A stretch of DNA of 64,000 nt, from positions 186,001 through 250,000 of the forward strand of contig JADJVN010000002.1 of the NCBI GenBank assembly GCA_016710585.1, read 5' to 3'. Below the pieces are notes generated by a model that did no database searches, was not told the origin of the DNA, and worked only from the letters and a program-made list of their open reading frames with translations. This document shows, in pieces, positions 8,241 to 17,168 of the stretch (positions are counted from its first letter, which is position 1; each line of letters opens with the position of its first letter). A program made the position numbers and the translations under genes. This DNA comes from Saprospiraceae bacterium (GTDB taxonomy: Bacteria > Bacteroidota > Bacteroidia > Chitinophagales > Saprospiraceae).

Positions 8241-9881
8241 ATGAAAAAATTTAATTTGTATTTAATCTTTATTTTACTTAATCTTTTTGCTATTAAAAAT
8301 TTTGCAGGAGATCTTAAATTCAAAGGAATTAAACCGATTACTAAAAGCACAAATTATGCAATGACTAGTATGAGCTATAATGTAATCGTTGAAAATGTGG
8401 GAACTGCTGTAGGGTCATATAAAATTTATGGATATATTTCTAAGACTAAGAATATCAACGATGGATTAATCGTGTTCAGTAAATCAATAAGTTCAATGCC
8501 ACAGAATTCAAATTTTACTGATGTATTTATATTAGATATTCCTTGTAACCAACGTGCCGGTGATTATTTTCTATTGATAAAAATTGATGCAGATAATCAG
8601 ATTGCAGAAACAAATGAAACAAATAATACGTATATTGAAACATTTAAGTTATTGCCAACATTGAAAGTTGATCAATTAAATTATAAACTAGATGGAGCTA
8701 GTCAAAGAATAAATGTTCTCGTTGAATCGGATAGTACAGTCACCATGACAAAATCTGCAAGCTGGATTCAATTTCCTAATGGACTTAATTCTCAAACTTT
8801 TAATTCATGTCCAGCGGTTATTATGGATGTCAGTACATATATCAGTTCAAGGTCGGCTGAAATAATCGTCAAGAGAGGTAATATTACTAAGAAAATAATT
8901 GTTTATCAGAATGGGACTTTAGCTTCATGCTTTTCTTCTGTTACTAATTTAAGTCACTCGAGCACATCGAATTCTATTACAGTTAGTTTCAGCAATCAGA
9001 ATCAGACAATGAAAATTGAATATAGACCTCATTGGTCAGCAGAATGGAAATCAGTCAATGTAAATGCGAGCCCTTACACTATTTCCAATTTAGCTCAGGG
9101 TACAAAATATTTATTTAGAATTTCTGCAAAATGTGATAATATTTCTAATTATGGTGCACCAGTGTATTTCAATGCTAGTACAAAAATTAATTATTCACAG
9201 AACAAAGGTTATATTTATGTTGAACCTCATGTAAGCCTAACAAGAGATATAAACACATGGTATCTTGGTACAAGTAATGCTCCCATTTCACCTAATACAG
9301 TGGTGAGTCCAGATGTGTTTTTTACATATAAAGTAGTGGATTCCCCAGGCTATATGGAAATTAATACAATACAAGGTGAAGTAAATGATGCAGTGATGTC
9401 TATCTATGAGTATAATGGAGGTGGTCTAACATTGATTAAGACTATAGATGACAATTTATTTGGAGACAAAATGCCTTCTGTGAAACTTGCAGCGCCTGAG
9501 TATAAAGCTAATGCAACTTATGTCGTTCGAATTTATAGCAAAGGGCAGCCAGGTGGATTTCAGGTGAAGCAAACAGCTGTATCATTCATTGAAACTGGAG
9601 CGAGTACAAGATCAGAAATAAGTGAATCACTACCAGAGAAAAATATTGCGATTGACTATTGTACAAGTCCAGTAGAATTAAATCTCAACATCAAACTTAG
9701 TTCTACATATGAAGATCAAACTGTGATGCAAATATTTGATTTAAATGGCGCTTTGATAAAGCAAGAATTTGTAGAAATAGCAAAAGGAGAAAACAAGCTA
9801 TCGATTGATTGTATGAATATTCCTTCAGGGATGTATATCATTAAAGTAGCGGATAAGTCAAAGAAGTTTATAAAGCTTTAA
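8241..9881 (+). CDS. Secreted CARDB-BACON-FN3 protein with T9SS type A sorting domain
   Basis: A 546-residue secreted protein. Signal peptide residues 1-22. A CARDB-like domain at ~25-135 shows the N-VG-T and DNQIAETNETNN features. A BACON-like domain at ~140-225 carries the hallmark SASWIQF. An FN3 domain spans ~230-310 (YRPHWSAEWKSVNV, then YLFRISAKC). An unrecognised beta-rich part covers ~315-450, and a type A sorting domain covers ~465-546 (MQIFDLNGALIKQ, then GMYIIKVADKS). BACON domains are linked in other Bacteroidota to carbohydrate or mucin binding, so a surface-binding role is possible but inferred. It has its own promoter at 8181. Frame intact; the A-rich leader supports the ATG at 8241. 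Confidence 0.8.
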   Translation: MKKFNLYLIFILLNLFAIKNFAGDLKFKGIKPITKSTNYAMTSMSYNVIVENVGTAVGSYKIYGYISKTKNINDGLIVFSKSISSMPQNSNFTDVFILDIPCNQRAGDYFLLIKIDADNQIAETNETNNTYIETFKLLPTLKVDQLNYKLDGASQRINVLVESDSTVTMTKSASWIQFPNGLNSQTFNSCPAVIMDVSTYISSRSAEIIVKRGNITKKIIVYQNGTLASCFSSVTNLSHSSTSNSITVSFSNQNQTMKIEYRPHWSAEWKSVNVNASPYTISNLAQGTKYLFRISAKCDNISNYGAPVYFNASTKINYSQNKGYIYVEPHVSLTRDINTWYLGTSNAPISPNTVVSPDVFFTYKVVDSPGYMEINTIQGEVNDAVMSIYEYNGGGLTLIKTIDDNLFGDKMPSVKLAAPEYKANATYVVRIYSKGQPGGFQVKQTAVSFIETGASTRSEISESLPEKNIAIDYCTSPVELNLNIKLSSTYEDQTVMQIFDLNGALIKQEFVEIAKGENKLSIDCMNIPSGMYIIKVADKSKKFIKL

Positions 9882-9887
9882 ATTTGA

Positions 9888-10020
9888 ATAGTGGTTAGTA
9901 GTTAGTCGTTAGCAAATAGTCGATCGCGATTATCTTTCTACTTTCTACTTTCCACTTTTTATTTCCCACTTTTAGCCATTCACTTTTAACCATTAACTAA
10001 TAAATATCCCTCATTTATGG
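9888..10020 (+). repeat. Intergenic element related to the 6.1 kb and 7.85-8.16 kb spacers
   Basis: A G/T-rich part (AGTGGTTAGTAGTTAGTCG) is followed by a pyrimidine-rich part (CTTTCTACTTTCTACTTTCC) and then the conserved block CACTTTTAACCATTAACTAA plus ATATCCCTCATTTATGG. The same order of parts occurs before 6271 (lacking the first part) and before 8241 (with arrays A and B in place of the middle). No gene is present. Confidence 0.6.
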
Positions 10021-10022
10021 TA

Positions 10023-10053
10023 TTGTCAAAAATTCCAGACCCAAGTAATTTTG
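10023..10053 (+). promoter_or_regulatory. Bacteroidota promoter with perfect -7 element
   Basis: TTG at 10023-10025, a 20-bp spacer and TAATTTTG at 10046-10053, an exact TAnnTTTG match. It lies 69 bp before a remnant signal-peptide frame at 10123 and 283 bp before the SprB-repeat gene at 10337. Confidence 0.7.
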
Positions 10054-10122
10054 TACTGTTAAATGAAATAAATGGAGATTTTATTAATTTTTCTTATCCT
10101 GTAATAATAAATTTAGATAAAT

Positions 10123-10251
10123 ATGTTAAAGTCAAGCAATAATACCTTTCAAATAAAAGCTACGAAATCAATTCTGATTTTTATCTTATTAATGATGTGT
10201 GGAATTTTTGTTTTTGCGCAATCTAATATCATGTTATGCAATCAAAAATAA
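10123..10251 (+). pseudogene. Remnant of a secreted protein: signal peptide only (42 aa)
   Basis: A 42-codon frame starts MLKSSNNTFQ, runs into a strong hydrophobic core (ILIFILLMMCGIFVF) and ends A-Q-S-N plus eight more residues at a TAA. This is a normal Bacteroidota signal peptide with almost no mature protein. It lies directly under the promoter at 10023. I infer that the gene body was lost, by deletion or an assembly gap, leaving the signal peptide. A very short secreted peptide is the alternative. Confidence 0.45.
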
Positions 10252-10336
10252 ATGTTTTATTTCAAAAGAAAATTCATTTTTTGGACTGGTTAATAAGACA
10301 AATATCTTGCAATCAAAATCAAAATAACCCTTTAAT

Positions 10337-11713
10337 ATGAAAAATTTAATATTACAAATTATTTTAATCATTCTTCTTTTCAGTTTGAATGCAATCTGTC
10401 AAAATTTTTCAGTTTCGATTGTAAAAGTTAAGGATGTGACTTGTCATGGTGGTTCTACTGGTGAGCTTAGAGCAGATCCAGTAAATATTAGTGGAGGTGT
10501 TTCGAACTTTACCTACTTATGGTCAAATGGTAGGACAACATCATTGATCAGAGCTTTGCCAGTGGGTACATATACAGTGACAGTAACTGGGAAGACATTG
10601 TCTGGTGGGATAATAAATAGGACAGCCTCTTATACACTTAACTATAATTATGATGTTATCATTAATTATGATAAATATGAGTCTTGTCCAAAACTAAACA
10701 ATGGCGAGATCCATTTGAATCCAACAGGAGGGGTTCCGGGATATACTTATAACTGGAAACATGCAGGAGGTAATGGTACGACGAAGATTATTCCAAATTT
10801 AGGAGTAGCTACGGTGCAAGTCACCATCACAGATAGCAGGGGATGTGCTGCCATAACTACCATAAATATTGCAAAGCGAAATGATGTGATTGATCTAAAT
10901 GCAATTAAAACGGATATTTCTTGTCACTCTGAAGAAGATGGAAAAATAAATTTGCTTGTTAATTATGCTGGACCCTATAATTTATCATATTTATGGTCTA
11001 ATAATAAAACGACTAGAAATATTTCAGATTTAAAAAAAGGGATTTATACAGTTACTGTAACAGATGATTCATATCTCAAATGTAGCGCAACTGCATCAAC
11101 TGAAATTATTGAACCAAGTTCATTGAATATATTTTGGTCAGTTTCAGGGCAAAAATGTTTTGGAGTGGCAGATGGATCAATAATGATTAATACTACCGGT
11201 GGAACGCCTCCTTATTCGATCAATTGGAGCACAGGAGAAATGAATGTTGATAAAATAGAAAATCTTGCTCCCAATATACAATACAGTGTTACTGTAACAG
11301 ATAATAATCATTGTAGTGCAACCTTTGCAGCAATCTTTACTGCTGCAACTGAAATTGTTAACACCAATAGTAATGTGATGGATGCATATTGTTTTGGGTC
11401 TACCAATGGAGCGATATTTCAAGAAATAGAAGGTGGAAGTCCCCCATATAGTTTTCAATGGAATATGAATTCCATTGATGAAAATTTAGTAAATATTAAA
11501 GCAGGTAATTATATTTGTACTGTAACTGATTTTTATAATTGTAAAAATATATTTAAATACACCGTAGGAGAGCCAGATAAAATTATTGTTACGAATGATT
11601 CAATAGTCCATGCTACAGCCCAAAGCTCAGGTGCAATTTATGTTACAGTCACAGGTGGCAATTCCCTTATCAATATTTATGGATTAAGGATAATGAAAAG
11701 AAAGATACCATAG
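10337..11713 (+). CDS. SprB-repeat secreted protein, first part (gene continues to 12078 after a frameshift)
   Basis: Signal peptide (MKNLILQIILIILLFSLNAICQ) followed by at least five SprB repeats of ~80 residues, each with a Cys near the start, a GG.P.YSW-like core and a TVTVTD-like end. The frame ends in a non-SprB tail after GGNS. Just there, the C-run at 11664-11666 is one base short: with four C's the text reads N-S-P-Y-Q-Y-L-W and continues to 12078 without a stop. The full gene (10337-12078, ~580 residues) is a paralogue of the protein at 6271-7785. It is inferred to be a T9SS surface protein. The best promoter is at 10023, with a remnant signal-peptide frame between. Confidence 0.82.
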   Translation: MKNLILQIILIILLFSLNAICQNFSVSIVKVKDVTCHGGSTGELRADPVNISGGVSNFTYLWSNGRTTSLIRALPVGTYTVTVTGKTLSGGIINRTASYTLNYNYDVIINYDKYESCPKLNNGEIHLNPTGGVPGYTYNWKHAGGNGTTKIIPNLGVATVQVTITDSRGCAAITTINIAKRNDVIDLNAIKTDISCHSEEDGKINLLVNYAGPYNLSYLWSNNKTTRNISDLKKGIYTVTVTDDSYLKCSATASTEIIEPSSLNIFWSVSGQKCFGVADGSIMINTTGGTPPYSINWSTGEMNVDKIENLAPNIQYSVTVTDNNHCSATFAAIFTAATEIVNTNSNVMDAYCFGSTNGAIFQEIEGGSPPYSFQWNMNSIDENLVNIKAGNYICTVTDFYNCKNIFKYTVGEPDKIIVTNDSIVHATAQSSGAIYVTVTGGNSLINIYGLRIMKRKIP

Positions 11714-11790
11714 AAGATATTGAAAAACTAGCTCCTGGTGATTATAAATTATTTATAAAAGATGATAATAATTGTCTTGACTCCTCAGCA

Positions 11791-12078
11791 TTGATAACAG
11801 TGAATTTATTGAGCAGAACACAAGATAATTTGATCGATAAGAATAAGTTTATCCTCACAGAAGATCAGATTAGTTTAACAGCATTTGAATCGCTCTCAGA
11901 TTTAAATATTGGTATTTTTTCAATAAATGGGCAGCTTCAATCCAATCAATTTTACAAATCAGTGGAAATAGGACAAAAACTTCATATAGATATCAGACAA
12001 TTAAGTCCAGCCCAATATATTCTCCAGATAAAATCAAAACATAAAAGTCAAGCTATACAGTTTCAGAAGTCAAACTAA
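11791..12078 (+). CDS. SprB-repeat secreted protein, C-terminal part with T9SS type A sorting domain
   Basis: This is the end of the gene that starts at 10337. The frame is coding from about 11667 (YLWIKDNEKKDTIEDIEKL, then APGDYKLFIKDDNNC), which completes the last SprB repeat; the ATA start codon assigned at 11791 is not a real start. The remaining ~85 residues form a type A sorting domain (IGIFSINGQLQSNQF, then AQYILQIKSKHK). A strong hairpin terminator follows at 12114. Read alone it would be a meaningless 95-residue protein, so annotate it as joined. Confidence 0.8.
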   Translation: MITVNLLSRTQDNLIDKNKFILTEDQISLTAFESLSDLNIGIFSINGQLQSNQFYKSVEIGQKLHIDIRQLSPAQYILQIKSKHKSQAIQFQKSN

Positions 12079-12113
12079 GTTCATTCCTAAGCATATTTTT
12101 TATGCGTTTATCT

Positions 12114-12149
12114 AGCATTGCAGTGGTTATAATAACTGCAATGCTTTTT
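12114..12149 (+). terminator. Strong Rho-independent terminator
   Basis: An 11-bp perfect stem (AGCATTGCAGT / ACTGCAATGCT), 10-nt loop, then a T-run. It starts 36 bp after the stop at 12078 and separates the SprB gene from the response regulator. Confidence 0.9.
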
Positions 12150-12173
12150 GTAAGACTTGAAGAAAAAAAATAT

Positions 12174-12181
12174 TATATTTG
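12174..12181 (+). promoter_or_regulatory. Possible -7 element of the response regulator gene
   Basis: TATATTTG is an exact TAnnTTTG match 21 bp before the ATG at 12203. No TTG sits at the usual distance, so this is only half a promoter. Confidence 0.4.
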
Positions 12182-12202
12182 TACATAATTCAAAAGTAAA
12201 AA

Positions 12203-12841
12203 ATGATTAAAGTTGCATTATTTGAAGACAATAGACATCTTAGAGATAGCATCCAATTGGTGCTAAACGATAGTGATGGAATGCTTTGCACTGGTGCGTT
12301 TCCAGATTGTTCTAACTTGATGAAAGACATTCTGCAATCTAATCCTGATGTGATTTTGATGGATATAGAGATGCCTGGAATGAATGGAATTGAAGCCAGT
12401 AAATTGATTTCTTCACAGTTTCCAAATATCAAAATTGTGATGCAAACTGTCTTTGAAGATGCGGATAGAATTTTTCAAGCCATCAAAGCGGGTGCGGCAG
12501 GTTATATGTTGAAAAGTACAAACTCAGATACCATAACCAGCTTTATCAAAGATGTCATGGATGGTGGTGCGCCAATGAGTCCACTGGTAGCAAGAAAAGT
12601 ACTCGCTCTGGTCAAATCTCCTAATGGGATTTCAGTTGCAAATTCTACTTTTGCATTAACAGATCGCGAGAAAGAAATATTGCAATTGTTGGTTGAAGGC
12701 GATTCATACAAGCTAGTAGCAGACAAACTATTTATAAGTTTTTTTACTGTCCAAACGCATATAAAACATATTTATGAAAAGCTTCATGTAAATTCAAAAA
12801 CAGAAGCCGTAACCAAAGCCTTAAAAGAAAACCTTGTTTAA
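12203..12841 (+). CDS. NarL/LuxR-type response regulator
   Basis: A 212-residue regulator. The receiver domain (1-120) has acidic pocket Glu8/Asp9, phospho-acceptor Asp54 (VILMDIEMPG), Thr82 and Lys104. A LuxR-type helix-turn-helix covers ~148-208 (LTDREKEILQLLVEG, then TVQTHIKHIYEKL). It should bind DNA as a phosphorylated dimer. The nearest matching kinase is the HisKA_3-type propeller sensor at 3130-5904, and the pairing is inferred from family rules (NarL regulators go with HisKA_3 kinases). The targets may be the T9SS cargo genes around it. The secreted BNR-type gene follows after 23 bp and may be co-transcribed. Confidence 0.93.
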   Translation: MIKVALFEDNRHLRDSIQLVLNDSDGMLCTGAFPDCSNLMKDILQSNPDVILMDIEMPGMNGIEASKLISSQFPNIKIVMQTVFEDADRIFQAIKAGAAGYMLKSTNSDTITSFIKDVMDGGAPMSPLVARKVLALVKSPNGISVANSTFALTDREKEILQLLVEGDSYKLVADKLFISFFTVQTHIKHIYEKLHVNSKTEAVTKALKENLV

Positions 12842-12864
12842 TTTATTAAAAAAAATTACCAACC

Positions 12865-14040
12865 ATGAAAAACCTATTCCTTTTAATTTTAATACTTCCA
12901 ATTAGTTTAATTTGCCAAGTGAACCAATTCAGATCTATTGGAATTGGTGGTGGAGGTGCATTATTTTTTCCTTCGCCAAATCCTAATAATGAACAAGAGG
13001 TTTATGTGTCTTGCGATTTATCGAGCATGTATCAAAGTATGGAGGCTGGTCTGAATTGGAAGTTGCAGCATCATCAACAAATTCAAGGAGGAAACTATAG
13101 CAAAGTTTGCTTTACGATAGATAATAATATTCGTTATGCCATATCATACAAACCTGACGGATATGATGATCGTGCGGCTCCAGTAAAATCTACTGACGGA
13201 GGTATTAGCTGGAGTAAATGTGCTGGTAATCCTGATCCTACCGAATTCTTAGATGCCATCTATGTGAATTACAATAATCCGAATCAAGTCATCATTTCAC
13301 AAAAGACAAAACTTTTTATTTCACAAAATGGAGGCAATAGTTTTAATGCAATTTATACAGCAAAAAATTTTACTTTGGGATTGCAATCTGGCGGTGCTTT
13401 TTTTGATGGGAATAATATTTATATTGCTACAATAGATGGTATCATCCGATCGACCAACAATGGATCAACATTCGCTTTGTGGACGAATTCAGGAATACCA
13501 AGTGGAACAGGAATTATTTCTTTTTGTGCTGCGAGGACTGGGGCAAGTTTACGATTTTTTGCATTGACAGGAGTGCTGAATTTACTAAACGGTGAAGATG
13601 ATAATGATTTATTCCTCTTCGATAATTTTGTGAACAATGTGATATCTATGGATGATGCATCAGGAGTATGGGTGACAAAAAACACTGGTATTCAATTTTC
13701 GAATCATCATGTCAAATTCATTGCAATGGCTGAAAATAATATCAACACGATTTATATAGGTGGATTGCAATACATCAATGGAGATGCCAATGTTCGACAT
13801 CCATTGATTCTAAAATCTGTAAATGCAGGAGCATCTTGGAGTAGTGTATTTAATTCTTTAAACAATGTAAATATTCGAACAGGATACAGCGGAGATGGGG
13901 GAGATGAAGGTTGGTGGTATGGAGAGTATGTACTAGGACTTTCGGTTCATCCGCGCAATGCTGAGATTTGTTATTTTACAGATTTAGGTTTTATACATTC
14001 GACAAAAATGGTGGCACTTTATGGAATCAACTTTATGTAA
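12865..14040 (+). CDS. Secreted BNR-repeat propeller protein, first part (gene continues to 15386 after a frameshift)
   Basis: Signal peptide (MKNLFLLILILPISLICQ) and a beta-propeller with Asp-box (BNR) repeats such as STDGGISW, SQNGGNSF, STNNGSTF and SVNAGASW. The fold resembles the sortilin/VPS10 and GH74 propellers; a catalytic pair cannot be assigned, so enzyme activity is open. The frame breaks at the five-A run at 14004-14008. With six A's the text reads STKNGGTLWNQ and enters the frame that runs to 15386; the last ~11 residues here are out of frame. The full gene is 12865-15386, ~840 residues, 23 bp after the response regulator. Confidence 0.82.
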   Translation: MKNLFLLILILPISLICQVNQFRSIGIGGGGALFFPSPNPNNEQEVYVSCDLSSMYQSMEAGLNWKLQHHQQIQGGNYSKVCFTIDNNIRYAISYKPDGYDDRAAPVKSTDGGISWSKCAGNPDPTEFLDAIYVNYNNPNQVIISQKTKLFISQNGGNSFNAIYTAKNFTLGLQSGGAFFDGNNIYIATIDGIIRSTNNGSTFALWTNSGIPSGTGIISFCAARTGASLRFFALTGVLNLLNGEDDNDLFLFDNFVNNVISMDDASGVWVTKNTGIQFSNHHVKFIAMAENNINTIYIGGLQYINGDANVRHPLILKSVNAGASWSSVFNSLNNVNIRTGYSGDGGDEGWWYGEYVLGLSVHPRNAEICYFTDLGFIHSTKMVALYGINFM

Positions 14041-15386
14041 ATCCATCACAAGAAAATAATCAAAATGCGAAGATACCGCGATATAAGACTTATAGGAGCA
14101 ATGGTGATCTCAATCAAGTTTCAGCATGGCAGATTCATTGGATAGATCAAAATAATTTGTGGACCTGTCTTTCAGATATCAAAGGAACTCGAACATCAGA
14201 CGCAGGAGAAAATTGGTCATTTGATTATACCGGTCATCAAGACAATACATCCTATAGAATCGTTACATCAAATGATAAAAAGACATTGTACATGGCCACT
14301 TCAAAGATACATGATTTGTATCAGAGTACGAGATTAGGTGACAGTCATTTAGATCGACCAGATAATACTGGTGAAGTAAAATTTAGTAAGGATAATGGAA
14401 AGACATGGACAGCGATGAGCAATTTTAGTGACATCATTGCATGGGTTGCTACACATCCAAATGAGGACAATACACTTTATGCTGCACGTGTGAATAGTAC
14501 AGTAGGAGTAGGCGGAATTTGGCAAACAAAAAATGCAAATGCAGGAGCTTCTGCGACATGGACAAAACTACCAGATCCTCCTCGAACGGAAGGTCATCCA
14601 TACAATATTATAGTGCTTAATGATAGAAAAATATTGGCATCGTATTCAGGACATCGCGATCCAAATTTTACAGCAAGTAGCGGTGTGTTTTTATTTGATC
14701 CTGCTACAAATAGTTGGTCTGACAGATCACATTCAGGAATGAGATATTGGACTAAAGATGTCGTAGTAGATCCGCATGATCCGACACAAAATACTTGGTA
14801 TGTAGGTGTATTTTCTGGATGGGGAGTCGCAGCTTCGCAGAATGTAGGAGGCCTTTATAAGACCACAGATAGAGGATTGACATGGACGCGCATTTTTAAT
14901 CATGAAAGAGTCGAATCTGCCACCATTTCTCCGACTAATCCCAATGAAATTTATGTGAGTACTGAAGTTGGAGGATTATATTATTCATCAAATGTGAATA
15001 GTAATCTGCCGACCTTCCAATTGACAGATTATCCTTTTCGACATCCTATGCGTATATTTTTCAATCCTTATAAACCAGAAGAACTTTGGATCACAAGTTT
15101 TGGGCAAGGAGTCATCATAGCAAATAAAAAATCAACAACAGGAATAGATATAAAGAAAGAAGATATCTCATTTGAGATTTATCCAAATCCAGCAAAAGAT
15201 AATATTTATATTTATGCAAAAAATAATCCTGGTGCTGTAATAATCACAAACTATAGTGGTCAACAGATTCATATGGATGTGAAGAAAGTTGGAGAAAATT
15301 TAAATCAGATCAATGTGCAAAAATTAAAACCTGGAATGTATTTTATTCATTTAGGATCCACTTCAAAATCTTGGATAAAATTGTAA
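13968..15386 (+). CDS. Secreted BNR-repeat propeller protein, second part with T9SS type A sorting domain
   Basis: This continues the gene that begins at 12865. True coding in this frame begins near 14009; the ATG at 13968 is an accident. Further Asp-boxes are visible (SDAGENW, SKDNGKTW, TTDRGLTW), bringing the whole protein to about seven, as expected for one or two propellers. The last ~80 residues form a type A sorting domain (FEIYPNPAKDNIYI, then GMYFIHLGSTSKSW). The whole protein is therefore a T9SS surface or secreted propeller, possibly glycan-active or glycan-binding; this last point is inference only. Confidence 0.82.
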   Translation: MLFYRFRFYTFDKNGGTLWNQLYVNPSQENNQNAKIPRYKTYRSNGDLNQVSAWQIHWIDQNNLWTCLSDIKGTRTSDAGENWSFDYTGHQDNTSYRIVTSNDKKTLYMATSKIHDLYQSTRLGDSHLDRPDNTGEVKFSKDNGKTWTAMSNFSDIIAWVATHPNEDNTLYAARVNSTVGVGGIWQTKNANAGASATWTKLPDPPRTEGHPYNIIVLNDRKILASYSGHRDPNFTASSGVFLFDPATNSWSDRSHSGMRYWTKDVVVDPHDPTQNTWYVGVFSGWGVAASQNVGGLYKTTDRGLTWTRIFNHERVESATISPTNPNEIYVSTEVGGLYYSSNVNSNLPTFQLTDYPFRHPMRIFFNPYKPEELWITSFGQGVIIANKKSTTGIDIKKEDISFEIYPNPAKDNIYIYAKNNPGAVIITNYSGQQIHMDVKKVGENLNQINVQKLKPGMYFIHLGSTSKSWIKL

Positions 15387-15491
15387 GGGTTTAGCAATTC
15401 GATAAATAAATTTATTTAGCAAAATTAATCATAGCATTAATTCAAACTTGAATTAGTGAGGTCAGTTATTTAACTCATAAAAAATCAAAAG

Positions 15492-16835
15492 ATGAAAAAA
15501 CTTGTACTTTATTTTTTAATAATCATTACAAATTTTTTAAATGCCCAATGTTGGCAAAAAGTAAGCATGGGCTCACATCATGCATTAGCTATAAAAAATG
15601 ATGGATCGTTATGGTCATGGGGAGCAAATTTTTATGGCCAATTGGGGGATGGTACATCTGTGTCGAAGAGCAGTCCAGTTCAAATTGGATTTTCTCAGGA
15701 TTGGAGTGTTATCAGTGCAGGAGCAGGACATTCCATGGCGATAAAGAATGATGGAACATTATGGGCTTGGGGTTTCAATAAATATGGACAATTGGGCGAT
15801 GGCACACATACTGACAAAAACATACCGACTCAAATTGGACAAGTCAAGGATTGGGTTTTTATAAGTGCGAATACCTATTTTAGTTTTGCAATAAAAAAAG
15901 ATGGAACTTTGTGGGCTTGGGGAATAAATGGTAAAGCTCAGCTCGGTGATACTTTAGTATATTTTAGAAACACACCTACACAAGTTGGAACTGCCTCCAA
16001 TTGGAAAACAATAAACGGATGTGATGAGGCAGCAGTTGCTTTGAAAACAGATGGCACTATTTGGGCTTGGGGAAATAATAGATTTGGACAGCTCGGAAAT
16101 GGGACTAAAAATCCAAGAACTTTTCCATCAATAGTGGGAGTCGATAAAAATTGGAAAGAGCTTAGTTGTAAGGTATCACATGTCATTGCTTTAAAAACAG
16201 ATGGCACGATTTGGGCATGGGGTGAAAATGTTTATGGTCAATTAGGGGATGGTAGCACCATAGAAAAACTTATACCAACTAAAGTGGGTATTCAATCAGA
16301 CTGGAAATTCATAACTGCAGATTATGGTACAAGTTATGCTATAAAAAATAATAATACTTTATGGGTTTGGGGTTCAAATCTTGGGAATGGGAGTTCAGTT
16401 GCTATATATAAACCAAAACAAGTCACTTCTATTGTAAATTGGAAGACTATAACTTCTTTTCTTAATTCGGCAGCAGCATTAAGAAATGATGGTACATTAT
16501 GGTCTTGGGGTTCAAATGAACTTGGACAATTAGGAGATGGAACGACCGAATGGAGATTTTCACAGGTTCAAGTTAAATGTCCCATTACTGATGCAAATGA
16601 TTTTGAGAGTAGAATTGATTGGAAAGTTTATCCCAATCCAAGCCATGATATACTTTACCTCAACTCTGTCGACAATGCAGAAACATTAAAAGTGTGCTCC
16701 ATCAATGGAAAACAGTATGAAGTGAACATTGAAAAAATTGACGATCAATTATTTCAATTGGAAGTACACAATCTATCTGTTGGAATGTATTTTATTACAA
16801 TAGGAAATGAGACTAAGAGATGGGTTAAATTCTAA
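15492..16835 (+). CDS. Secreted seven-repeat RCC1 propeller with T9SS type A sorting domain
   Basis: A 447-residue protein: signal peptide (1-19), then seven RCC1-type repeats from ~20 to 365. Each repeat centres on IKNDGTLWAWG and most end in GQLGDGT; blade 6 has lost the GQLGD part. Seven repeats make one closed RCC1 propeller. The last ~75 residues are a type A sorting domain (WKVYPNPSHDILYL, then GMYFITIGNETKRW). RCC1 propellers are protein- or ligand-binding scaffolds. No catalytic role is suggested, so this is probably a surface-binding protein. Frame intact. Confidence 0.9.
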   Translation: MKKLVLYFLIIITNFLNAQCWQKVSMGSHHALAIKNDGSLWSWGANFYGQLGDGTSVSKSSPVQIGFSQDWSVISAGAGHSMAIKNDGTLWAWGFNKYGQLGDGTHTDKNIPTQIGQVKDWVFISANTYFSFAIKKDGTLWAWGINGKAQLGDTLVYFRNTPTQVGTASNWKTINGCDEAAVALKTDGTIWAWGNNRFGQLGNGTKNPRTFPSIVGVDKNWKELSCKVSHVIALKTDGTIWAWGENVYGQLGDGSTIEKLIPTKVGIQSDWKFITADYGTSYAIKNNNTLWVWGSNLGNGSSVAIYKPKQVTSIVNWKTITSFLNSAAALRNDGTLWSWGSNELGQLGDGTTEWRFSQVQVKCPITDANDFESRIDWKVYPNPSHDILYLNSVDNAETLKVCSINGKQYEVNIEKIDDQLFQLEVHNLSVGMYFITIGNETKRWVKF

Positions 16836-17168
16836 AGTCATTTGATTTAAGATTATTTCATTTAGTCTAAAAAGAGATTTAAAATAGTTTTGACTTTTCT
16901 GCCAAAAAATAGGAATCTTTACAAACTATGAAAACGAGTCAAATTCAAATTGTAAATTAATCTGGAAAATATAATTTATGATCTATAGTGTAAGATACTT
17001 GTGCAAATTGATTTAATATATGAATTAAATATTATGTATTAATTATTAAATATAAAATGCTTATATATTATGTTTTGCACAATATATTAGGATAGATATT
17101 TTTTCGCCCTGACTTAAGATATTTTTGTAATTTTATAAATTCATTTACCTATTTCTAAATTAAGAATT
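16836..17168. other. 333-bp AT-rich spacer; possible -7 element at 17120-17127
   Basis: No gene, hairpin terminator or repeat is visible. TATTTTTG at 17120-17127 fits TAnnTTTG 41 bp before the next ATG, but no TTG lies at the right distance. Confidence 0.4.

Noticed and set aside
10337..12078. Programmed ribosomal frameshifting as the cause of the split genes
   Set aside because: The shifts differ in direction and site, lack slippery heptamers with downstream structures, and occur in unrelated genes. Sequencing error explains them more simply.
12865..15386. Confident naming of the BNR protein as a GH74 xyloglucanase or sialidase
   Set aside because: Asp-boxes show a propeller fold only; catalytic residues of either family could not be identified.
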